Source of the DNA: JANMDU01 sp031376455 | GTDB taxonomy: Bacteria; Pseudomonadota; Gammaproteobacteria; Burkholderiales; Burkholderiaceae_C | Direction: 5' to 3' | Length of the DNA: 64,000 bases | Assembly (NCBI GenBank): GCA_031376455.1 | Contig: JANMDU010000001.1 | Coordinates: forward strand, 62,001-126,000 | Shown: one piece after another, positions 57,345-64,000 of the stretch | How the letters are laid out: each line of letters starts with the position of its first letter | Numbering within the stretch: position 1 is the stretch's first letter | Program-made: the position numbers and the translations under genes | Notes under the pieces: model-generated | What the model saw: the letters and a program-made list of their open reading frames with translations, nothing else | The model's database searches: none | What the model was told of the DNA's origin: nothing

Positions 57345-57366
57345 TTCTTGTTCGAACCGCAAAAAG

Positions 57367-58617
57367 TTACTTCGTCGCGGCAGCCGTAATGAGCTTCTTC
57401 TGCGCATCGGCCACACTCATCTTGTCGTCGTTCCAATAGGCACTCACCATATCTTTGATCGCGCCTTCCGCCGCTGGCTTAATCGCCATGCCGTGAGCCA
57501 CCGATGGCACGAGGCCGCCGGTTTTGGATGTGGCGACGAAGTCTTTCGCAGACAACTTGGCGCAGTCATCAAATTTGCTCATGTCATGCCCCAAGCGAAC
57601 AGGGATTGAGCCCTTGTTTTGGTTGAATACTTCTTGGAATTCTTTGGAGAGAATCGCTGAAGCCAAATCGGCCTGCGCTTTTTGTGCGCCCGCGTCTTTG
57701 AGCTTGAACATGATGAAACTGTCTACGTTAAAGGTGTAAGCATTCGCCGTGCCTGGCGCTGCGGCGCAGAGGAAGCCTTCGCCGGGCTTTTTGCCAGCGG
57801 CTGTGAACTCGCCCTTCGCCCAATCGCCCATGAATTGGAAGCCTGCTTTACCTTGGATGACCATGGCCGTGGTCAAGTTCCAATCGCGTCCATTAGAGCC
57901 GTTGTCGGTATAGCCTTTTAGCTTTTTGAAGGTCTCCAATACCTTGGTAGTCGTCGCACTGTTGAGCGCAGCCGGATCGAGCTTGATGAGCGCGTCGTTG
58001 TAATACTTCGCGCCGCCTACGCCGAGCGCCACAGACTCAAACACAGTGAAATCTTGCCAATTCTGGCCACCATGCGCGAGTGCCACAGCGCCGGATTTTT
58101 TGATCTTATCGGCGGCGACAAAAAACTCATCCCACGTCTTGGGCATACCGGCCACGCCCGCTTTTTTCATCACATCAGGGTTCGCCCACATCCAATTGAC
58201 ACGGTGAACGTTGACCGGAGCTGCCACATAACTGCCTTTGCTTTTCATCACATCTGCTACGACTTTAGGCAACATGTCGTCCCACTTCTCAGCCTTGGCG
58301 ACCGCATCAATGCTAGCGAGCATGCCTTCGTTCGCCCACTCTTGAATTGCCGGACCTTTGACTTGCGCGGCGGCGGGTGCATTGCCGGCGACGGCACGGC
58401 TCTTCAGCGCAGTCGCAGCGTTATCGCCACCTCCCCCAGCCACTGCAAAATCTTTCCACTTGTGGCCTTTGGCTTCCACCATTTTCTTCAGTTCAGCCGC
58501 TGATTTGGCCTCGCCGCCGGATGTCCAGTAGTGCAGCACTTCGACATCGGCCGCCTGCGCCGCGAAGCTGCTCGCCACGAGCATGGTTGCAACGGTGATT
58601 TTTGTGAGTTTTAACAT
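57367..58617 (-). CDS. Sugar ABC transporter substrate-binding protein
   Basis: A 416-residue periplasmic protein with a clear signal peptide (LVASSFAAQA-AD, cleavage near 23). The mature start VEVLHYWTSGGEAKSAAELKKM and the NWMWANPDVMKKAGV, NGRDWNLTTAMVIQGKAGFQFMGDWAKGEF segments match the glucose/mannose binding proteins of the GtsA group. First gene of the transporter operon, with AGGAGA before the ATG. Confidence 0.92.
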   Translation of the reverse strand: MLKLTKITVATMLVASSFAAQAADVEVLHYWTSGGEAKSAAELKKMVEAKGHKWKDFAVAGGGGDNAATALKSRAVAGNAPAAAQVKGPAIQEWANEGMLASIDAVAKAEKWDDMLPKVVADVMKSKGSYVAAPVNVHRVNWMWANPDVMKKAGVAGMPKTWDEFFVAADKIKKSGAVALAHGGQNWQDFTVFESVALGVGGAKYYNDALIKLDPAALNSATTTKVLETFKKLKGYTDNGSNGRDWNLTTAMVIQGKAGFQFMGDWAKGEFTAAGKKPGEGFLCAAAPGTANAYTFNVDSFIMFKLKDAGAQKAQADLASAILSKEFQEVFNQNKGSIPVRLGHDMSKFDDCAKLSAKDFVATSKTGGLVPSVAHGMAIKPAAEGAIKDMVSAYWNDDKMSVADAQKKLITAAATK

Positions 58618-58785
58618 CTTTATCTCCTCGGAATCGGCTTTTGAGAGCAGCCAATGGGTTAGCCTGCCCGCCCCTTGCGGTCAGTTGTTTTAATTATTCT
58701 TTAATTATTATTAACGCATCCTCAGGGTTTTCCCGTTTTTCGGCAACGATTTGTAGAACTTTCGATGGTTTGGTTTGCCGCAGAA

Positions 58786-58849
58786 GTAACTATTAAAACA
58801 ATAGCGCTCTGCGCAGTAAACACGCCGGCAAACACTCGAAATATGGCAC
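58786..58849 (+). repeat. Family A repeat, copy 21
   Basis: GTAACTATTAAAACAATAGC, GCTCTGCGCAGTAAACACGC, CGGC, then a diverged tail. It sits in the 255-base divergent space between the binding-protein gene and a small membrane protein gene; the rest is an AT-rich stretch (58686-58715) likely to hold the transporter promoter. Confidence 0.9.
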
Positions 58850-58872
58850 TAAATGCCCCTTAGAATCATAAG

Positions 58873-59304
58873 ATGAGTTTCAAAAGTATTGTTTTGTGGG
58901 TGGTGGGCGCAGCGCTGATTGCCCTAGGTTTCCAAAAATATGGCTGGCCAGGCGTGGCCGTGGTGGTGGGCGGCATCGTGTTTTGGATGCTCCTGCATTT
59001 CACACGCATGATGACCGTGATGAAGCGCGCCGCCGGCACGCCAATGGGCTATGTGGCCAGCGCTGTGATGCTGAATGCGAAACTTAAAAAGGGTGTGAAC
59101 TTGCTGCATGTGATGGCGCTCACGCGCAGCATTGGTTTGTTGCAAACGGATAAAGATGCACAGCCTGAAATCTACCGCTGGCAGGACGCAGGCCTATCGC
59201 ACGTGACCTGCATATTCATGCAAGGCAAGTTACAAAGCTGGGAGTTGTATCGCCCACCTGTAGAAAATGTCATGTCGAACGAAGCCGCATCAGTAGCCCA
59301 GTAA
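58873..59304 (+). CDS. Small membrane protein of unknown function
   Basis: A 143-residue protein with one or two N-terminal membrane helices (about 5-43) and a cytoplasmic part (MGYVASAVMLNAKLKKGVNLLHVMALTRSIG) of unfamiliar sequence. I do not recognise a domain. It precedes ilvE by 35 bases and is probably co-transcribed with it. Confidence 0.75.
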   Translation: MSFKSIVLWVVGAALIALGFQKYGWPGVAVVVGGIVFWMLLHFTRMMTVMKRAAGTPMGYVASAVMLNAKLKKGVNLLHVMALTRSIGLLQTDKDAQPEIYRWQDAGLSHVTCIFMQGKLQSWELYRPPVENVMSNEAASVAQ

Positions 59305-59339
59305 AATCTATTGATTAAATATTTGCGCAGGAATAACTT

Positions 59340-60293
59340 ATGACCACAACGCCCACCAGCATGCACGACCGCGACGGCAAGATTTGGATGGACGGCAAGC
59401 TTGTCGAATGGCGTGATGCCAAAATTCATGTGCTTTCCCACACTTTGCACTATGGCTGCGGCGCGTTTGAAGGCGTGCGCGCCTACCATTTGGCAGACGG
59501 TAGCACCGGTATTTTCAGGTTGGAAGAGCATACGGAGCGTTTGTTTAACAGCGCCAAAATCTTGCGCATGAAGATTCCCTTTAGCCAAGAAGAAGTCATG
59601 CAAGCCACATTGGCCGTCGTACGCGCGAACAAGCTGCCCAGCTGCTACATCCGCCCGCTGACTTGGATTGGCTCGGAGAAGCTCGGCGTGTCCCCCAAAG
59701 GGAATACGATTCATTTGATGGTGGCTGCTTGGCCTTGGGGCGCATATCTCGGCGAAGACGGCCTCAAGCGCGGCATCCGTGTCAAGACATCTAGCTTCAC
59801 GCGGCACCATGTCAACATCACCATGATTCATGCCAAAGCGGTGAGCAATTACACCAACTCCATTCTCGCCAATATGGAAGCCACTGATGAAGGCTACGAC
59901 GAAGCGTTGTTGTTGGATCCCCAAGGCTTCGTGTCTGAGGGCGCTGGCGAGAATGTCTTCGTGGTACGCAAGGGCGTGGTTTATACGCCCGACTCAAGCG
60001 CAGGCGCTTTGAACGGCATCACGCGAAATACCATTTTCTCGATCTGCCAAGATCTCGGCATTGAGCTGAAAGAAAAGCCCATCACACGCGACGAGATTTA
60101 CATCGCTGATGAAGCGTTTTTCAGCGGCACTGCTGCTGAGGTCACCCCAATACGCGAGCTTGATCGCATCGAGATTGGAAATCGCGGAGATGGCGGTGCG
60201 CGTGGCCCGATCACCGAAAAGATCCAAAGCGCCTTTTTTGACATCGTCAACGGCCGCAATCCGAAATACCACTCTTGGCTCGCCAAGATTTAG
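59340..60293 (+). CDS. ilvE: Branched-chain amino acid aminotransferase
   Basis: A 317-residue fold-type IV PLP enzyme that makes and breaks down valine, leucine and isoleucine. SHTLHYGCGAFEGVRAYH near residue 32, the PLP lysine in NITMIHAKAVSNYTNSILA near 166, and the cofactor GFVSEGAGENVFVVRKG and AFFSGTAAEVTPI loops are present. Followed after 14 bases by a zinc-finger gene. Confidence 0.96.
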   Translation: MTTTPTSMHDRDGKIWMDGKLVEWRDAKIHVLSHTLHYGCGAFEGVRAYHLADGSTGIFRLEEHTERLFNSAKILRMKIPFSQEEVMQATLAVVRANKLPSCYIRPLTWIGSEKLGVSPKGNTIHLMVAAWPWGAYLGEDGLKRGIRVKTSSFTRHHVNITMIHAKAVSNYTNSILANMEATDEGYDEALLLDPQGFVSEGAGENVFVVRKGVVYTPDSSAGALNGITRNTIFSICQDLGIELKEKPITRDEIYIADEAFFSGTAAEVTPIRELDRIEIGNRGDGGARGPITEKIQSAFFDIVNGRNPKYHSWLAKI

Positions 60294-60307
60294 GGTAATT
60301 TCAAGTC

Positions 60308-60508
60308 ATGAAAAGCATTATTCAGCTCGCCGCTGCCGATCTCAATCCCCAAGGCGGCATTTTTTGCCCAAGCAAACAAGCTGGAATGCAACTGTGGAAC
60401 GGCCACCCAAGAGTCTTTCTCGATGTTGCCAAAACCGGCCATGCCAAATGTCCCTACTGCGGCACACAATATGAGCTCAAGGCGGGCGAGCAAGTTCATC
60501 TGCATTGA
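60308..60508 (+). CDS. Small CHCC-type zinc-finger domain protein
   Basis: A 66-residue protein with FCPSKQAGMQLWNGHPRVFL and HAKCPYCGTQYEL, giving a C...H...CxxC zinc site. Its eukaryotic relatives are the NDUFS6-like subunit of complex I. The ilvE-zinc finger pair is a common Burkholderiales arrangement (from memory). Confidence 0.9.
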   Translation: MKSIIQLAAADLNPQGGIFCPSKQAGMQLWNGHPRVFLDVAKTGHAKCPYCGTQYELKAGEQVHLH

Positions 60509-60517
60509 GCCCAAGCA

Positions 60518-61111
60518 ATGGTAGCCTCGCATTTAGATTTGGGTTGTGGTCAGCGCCCCAAAAATCCGTACGGTCATCCACAGCTTTTTGGCGTGGATAT
60601 TCGCTCTGGTTTGCAAATCGAAGGCGTTGAGCGGATCGAAGCGGCCAATCTGAGCAGTCAGCCTATTCCTTTTGGTGATCATCAGTTCGACTCGGTATCG
60701 GCTTATGATTTTTTAGAGCATGTCCCGCGCGTGAGTTTGGATGCTCACGGCAATACGCAATTTCCGTTCATCAAACTCATGGATGAGATTTGGCGAGTCC
60801 TGAGGCCAGGCGGTGTGTTCTACGCGATTACGCCCGCGTTTCCACATGAAAAGGCCTTTCGTGATCCCACCCACGTCAACATCATCACGCACAAGACCTA
60901 TCGCTATTTCGTACAGCCTCACCTGCAAGCACGCATGTATGGTTTTACCGGCACATTTGATCTAAAACGTCAAATTCGATTGCATCCGCGCGGCGCCTAT
61001 GAGCCCTCCACGCTGCCTCGCGCCCTGTTGCGGCAATTCGATGGCTTGCTGGGCAAGCGCTCCCATTTGCTGTGGGAAATGCAAGCTGTCAAAAGTCAAG
61101 CGCATGCTTGA
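60518..61111 (+). CDS. Class I SAM-dependent methyltransferase
   Basis: A 197-residue methyltransferase: SAM motif LDLGCGQRPKNPYG at the N-terminus, FDSVSAYDFLEHVPR near 64, and IWRVLRPGGVFYAITPAFPH near 90. Such proteins often act on sugars or lipids in cell-surface clusters, and the gene overlaps a glycosyltransferase gene by eight bases. The acceptor is unknown. Confidence 0.87.
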   Translation: MVASHLDLGCGQRPKNPYGHPQLFGVDIRSGLQIEGVERIEAANLSSQPIPFGDHQFDSVSAYDFLEHVPRVSLDAHGNTQFPFIKLMDEIWRVLRPGGVFYAITPAFPHEKAFRDPTHVNIITHKTYRYFVQPHLQARMYGFTGTFDLKRQIRLHPRGAYEPSTLPRALLRQFDGLLGKRSHLLWEMQAVKSQAHA

Positions 61112-61964
61112 GGCTGCCTACACGCTTGATGACATCACGGTCATCATCGTGACCTACAACAGCGCCCATTGCATTGAACTTCTCGCCACCGACTTGGCAG
61201 GATTTGCGCATGTGATTGTGTCGGACAACGCCAGCGAAGACGAAACGCAAGATGCGGTACAGCGCAAAATCCCGCAAGCTAGGCTCTTGCAACATGCTCG
61301 CAATCTTGGCTACGGTGCAGCGAACAATCGTGCGCTTGAACAAGTCACGACACGCTTCGCTTTCCTACTCAATCCCGATTGCCAAATCAGCACAGCCGCA
61401 GCACTTGGCATGTTGGCCATATTCTCTAGCTACCCACAAGCCGCAGCTGTCGCGCCGCAACTGCTGCGATCCAACGGCGCTGCCGAGATCAGCTACCGCT
61501 GGCCGGGCACGTTGTGGGCATCCCGGGGAGGTGGCGCAGACGCAACCTGCAGCGTCGGCTTTGTGTGTGCCGCCGCCGTGATGCTGAAGATGCCGCTTGC
61601 GCAGAACGTGGGTGGCTTTGATGAAGACTTTTTCCTCTACTACGAAGACGAAGATTTATGCCTGCGGCTGTTTCAAGCCCAGCAAAACATTCTCGTTGCG
61701 CCGCAGATTCAGCTCACGCACGCCTCTCGCGGCTCCGTGCGCGGGAATCATCCGTTAAAAGCTGAGTTTGGCCGAGGCTATCATCATGCGCAGTCAAAAA
61801 TCCTGTTTGCTAAAAAGCATGTTGGGCAAACGCACGCATCGAAACTAAGAAACAAAACGCTTGCGTTAGCCCTGTTGAGTTTTCCACTGCGTTTACTTGT
61901 CCCACTACCGAAATACGTCGCGCGCCATGCAGGACGCATTGCTGGGTTACTCAGCTTACGCTAG
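61104..61964 (+). CDS. Family 2-type glycosyltransferase
   Basis: A 286-residue GT-A fold glycosyltransferase: TVIIVTYNSAHCIELL, NASEDETQDA, FLLNPDCQIS as the DxD-like site, and VGGFDEDFFLYYEDEDLCLRL. This pattern is common to rhamnosyltransferase-like enzymes of surface polysaccharides. The ATG at 61104 overlaps the methyltransferase end; its last 14 bases overlap the convergent polymerase gene. Confidence 0.9.
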   Translation: MLEAAYTLDDITVIIVTYNSAHCIELLATDLAGFAHVIVSDNASEDETQDAVQRKIPQARLLQHARNLGYGAANNRALEQVTTRFAFLLNPDCQISTAAALGMLAIFSSYPQAAAVAPQLLRSNGAAEISYRWPGTLWASRGGGADATCSVGFVCAAAVMLKMPLAQNVGGFDEDFFLYYEDEDLCLRLFQAQQNILVAPQIQLTHASRGSVRGNHPLKAEFGRGYHHAQSKILFAKKHVGQTHASKLRNKTLALALLSFPLRLLVPLPKYVARHAGRIAGLLSLR

Positions 61965-63207
61965 CTAGCTCGTTGTTGTTGTTGTTGTTGTTGTTGGCCA
62001 ACGCCCAAGCGTTTAGCGCAACAACCAGAAACAGCACGGACATGCCGATTTGTGCATCTCGCAGCGCAGAGTTGAACGACATGGCTATCAGGAGACCAGA
62101 AGTCGCCATGATGCTGCACGAAGCCGCAAAACTACGCAAGCGTAGGACGTTAAGCAATAAGGACAGCATGATGGCTAACAATGCCAAGGCACCAAAAACA
62201 CCTGTTTGCGCGCCCATCCATAGAAAATCGTTATGCGGCATGTTGAAGCCGTGAATTTTTGCGGGTGTCCGCGCACGCCATTGCTCATTCCAAGCACCAA
62301 TGCCCCAACCGAGCATTGGTTTCTCAAGCACCATCTTTGCGGTCTGGGTATACATCGTATGGCGAATGGCCCAACTGGCCTCGCTCGGATTGGCATGCAA
62401 ATCATGCGCGGTGCTCGCGCTGTTGCGCAGCTGAGTTGCCCCTATCGCAAACCTATTGTTGAGCTCAGAGATTTGCGTAATGGCCAAACCAGAAAGAACC
62501 AATCCAACGATGGCCAAGCTCAACAAAAGCGGCCTCTTCCAAAAGTGATGGATTAAACCCATTCCTAGACAAATTGCAACCAGCAACAAGGAGGTTCGCG
62601 AAGGCAAAAACCAAATCAGTACAGGTATCACCAACAAAAGAGGAACAAAAGCAAACGCTGCTTTCGCATCTTTCCAATGTTGTAATGCATATAAAAAACT
62701 GCACACCGCAAAGATAGCGAGCGTCACAGCTATCCCAATAGATTTATTACCTTGGCTCATGTCAAGAAGATTGCGCAAACCAGGCAGCATGGGCAACGGT
62801 ATCCAAAGATTGACATAAATAATCACCAGCGCGAGCGTCGCGCCCAGAGCGGCACCTGACAATGCAGCGAGCAACTCAGATTTTCGTAACAACAGCACAA
62901 GAAGGATTGTTAACACGATCCTAAAACCGTGAAACAAATTGCTAGATGTTTCTTTGTAGTGCGGTAGCACGCACCAAATAAAAACCATCCAAACCGATAA
63001 AAAGCACAAAGGCCAAAACACGGCATGATGCCTGATCTGCTGCCAGCGCAGAGTAGCTTCAGCCCTGACACACACAAGCTTCCATAGCAGGAAAGCAAAG
63101 AGCAAAACTGCCGCCAAGTAAGACATGCCTACCGGCAGAAAGCAGGCAATGCCCCAAAAGAACGCTGCCGCCTGAATCAGCGATTTAGGAACGAAATCTC
63201 GATGCAT
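61951..63207 (-). CDS. O-antigen polymerase/ligase-like membrane protein with a poly-Asn tail
   Basis: A 418-residue protein with 10-12 hydrophobic segments. The Wzy_C-type periplasmic loop carries MLGWGIGAWNEQW and MPHNDFLWMGAQTGVFG, the motifs of O-antigen ligases and polymerases. The C-terminus is eight consecutive asparagines encoded by eight GTT repeats (read as AAC). It faces the glycosyltransferase gene, and the two reading frames overlap. Confidence 0.88.
   Translation of the reverse strand: MHRDFVPKSLIQAAAFFWGIACFLPVGMSYLAAVLLFAFLLWKLVCVRAEATLRWQQIRHHAVFWPLCFLSVWMVFIWCVLPHYKETSSNLFHGFRIVLTILLVLLLRKSELLAALSGAALGATLALVIIYVNLWIPLPMLPGLRNLLDMSQGNKSIGIAVTLAIFAVCSFLYALQHWKDAKAAFAFVPLLLVIPVLIWFLPSRTSLLLVAICLGMGLIHHFWKRPLLLSLAIVGLVLSGLAITQISELNNRFAIGATQLRNSASTAHDLHANPSEASWAIRHTMYTQTAKMVLEKPMLGWGIGAWNEQWRARTPAKIHGFNMPHNDFLWMGAQTGVFGALALLAIMLSLLLNVLRLRSFAASCSIMATSGLLIAMSFNSALRDAQIGMSVLFLVVALNAWALANNNNNNNNELASVS
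61972..61995. repeat. (GTT)8 trinucleotide microsatellite
   Basis: Eight perfect GTT units lie just after the glycosyltransferase stop and inside the last codons of the polymerase-like gene. A change in copy number would alter the length of the Asn run without shifting the frame. Confidence 0.95.
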
Positions 63208-63264
63208 TAATGTTCGAGCGCCTGCTAGAGCTCGGATTTTTGGGCAATGCCCGATGAACGTATT

Positions 63265-64000
63265 ATGTCGTGTATGAATGCCACAGAATCCACATCATCC
63301 CAACCCACATCGCTAAGCTGGCTGCAATCCGTCAAAGTTTATTTAGAAGCGCCCGTGCTTCGCATGCTTTTTTTAGGCTTCTCAGCAGGTCTACCTTTAC
63401 TACTCGTGCTCGGCACGTTGAGTTTTCGCTTACGCGAGGCAGGCATTGATCGAGCCACGATTGGGTTCTTGACTTGGGTGGGGCTGGCTTATGGCTTCAA
63501 GTGGTGTTGGGCACCGCTGGTGGATCGGCTGCCCATTCCATGCCTCACAAAATGGCTAGGCCGCAGACGCTCTTGGTTGCTGCTCTCGCAGCTCGTGATC
63601 ATCGGTGGGCTGGTGGGCATGGCGCTGGCTGATCCGAAACTCGCATTGATGCCCGTGGTCTGGTGCGCGCTCGTTGTGGCTTTTGGCTCCGCGACGCAAG
63701 ATATTGCGCTGGATGCATATCGCATTGAATCCGCCGATTCGGATCGGCAAGCCGCTCTGGCTGCAGCTTATCAAACGGGTTATCGCATGGCGATGATTTG
63801 GGCGGGCGCGGGCGTGCTCTGGATCGCAGCGCGGGCAGAAGTGGCTACGGTGGGCAACTATGACCCCAGCGCGTGGCGCACAGCCTACCTGTGGATGGCT
63901 GCATCTATGAGTATCGGTGTGCTCACGGTATTGCTCTCGCCGGAACCTATTGCGCAAGCCTTACAAAAGGCGAAGAATATGCAAGATTGGCTGCGCATCA
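63265..64000 (+). CDS. AmpG-like MFS permease (3' truncated by the window edge)
   Basis: The frame runs off the right edge and shows at least 245 residues. The start (ATG at 63265 or 63274) leads to YLEAPVLRMLFLGFSAGLPL, then LSFRLREAGIDRATIGFLTWVGLAYGFKWCWAPLVDRLP, the pattern of the AmpG muropeptide permeases, and FGSATQDIALDAYRIESA further on. AmpG imports anhydro-muropeptides for cell-wall recycling. Divergent from the polymerase-like gene. Confidence 0.88.
   Translation, partial: MSCMNATESTSSQPTSLSWLQSVKVYLEAPVLRMLFLGFSAGLPLLLVLGTLSFRLREAGIDRATIGFLTWVGLAYGFKWCWAPLVDRLPIPCLTKWLGRRRSWLLLSQLVIIGGLVGMALADPKLALMPVVWCALVVAFGSATQDIALDAYRIESADSDRQAALAAAYQTGYRMAMIWAGAGVLWIAARAEVATVGNYDPSAWRTAYLWMAASMSIGVLTVLLSPEPIAQALQKAKNMQDWLRI

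Noticed and set aside
1..64000. CRISPR arrays, insertion sequences, prophage, integron attC sites
   Set aside because: No regularly spaced direct repeats, transposase, integrase or phage genes are visible; the large hairpins lack attC core-site sequences.

Overview
The window looks like chromosomal DNA of a betaproteobacterium of the order Burkholderiales, most likely family Comamonadaceae. This is inferred from gene order and protein character: hisF-hisI-hisE followed by a small membrane protein, a HIT protein and tatABC; a type 2 argC beside sucCD and terC; and a TctDE-like two-component pair. The genus cannot be fixed. I see no rRNA, tRNA, CRISPR array, transposase or integrase.

Layout. 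1-4088: end of the histidine operon running into tatABC. 4331-7946: malic enzyme maeB, then a secreted barnase-like RNase with its barstar inhibitor. 8010-10241 (minus): a DUF547 lipoprotein and a radical SAM enzyme. 10288-19744 (minus): a homoprotocatechuate (hpa) meta-cleavage operon headed by its MarR regulator, with a flavin monooxygenase, a DUF2783 protein, a class II aldolase and a PanE-like reductase at its distal end. 20571-24429: LemA, two TPM-domain proteins and an M48 lipoprotein protease. 24683-34577 (minus): a six-gene signalling operon: CHASE2 Ser/Thr kinase, PP2C phosphatase, double-FHA protein, CHASE2 adenylate cyclase, class II cyclic-nucleotide phosphodiesterase and a GAF-GspE ATPase. 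34756-39573: terC, sucCD, argC and a lone cyclic-nucleotide-binding protein. 39754-50548: a catabolic cluster of unknown substrate (Rieske oxygenase, VOC protein, aldehyde dehydrogenase, aspartate-dehydrogenase-like protein, ThDP enzyme, IclR regulator, hydrolase, cupin, two SDRs). 50559-51761: a Fic protein. 51974-58617: a two-component system facing a complete sugar ABC transporter. 58873-64000: a small membrane protein, ilvE, a zinc-finger protein, methyltransferase, glycosyltransferase, O-antigen polymerase-like protein and the start of an AmpG-like permease.

The most unusual layer is repetitive. Family A is a roughly 65-bp element with about 21 copies here. Nine lie inside genes and keep the reading frame, adding or replacing stretches such as AGIESAQSAIK; several others supply start or stop codons. 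Family B is a roughly 100-130-bp hairpin whose outer stems differ in sequence between six copies yet stay self-complementary, around a conserved purine-rich internal loop and a variable apical hairpin; this is the signature of a structure under selection. Family C is a third palindrome built on CACGGAAG-type words, found three times between genes of operons. A separate palindrome with a GGGGTC/GACCCC centre sits in frame inside a hydrolase gene.

The two strongest candidates for undescribed biology are the signalling operon at 24683-34577, which joins protein phosphorylation to cAMP turnover and a secretion-type ATPase, and the protein-coding and structured repeat families.
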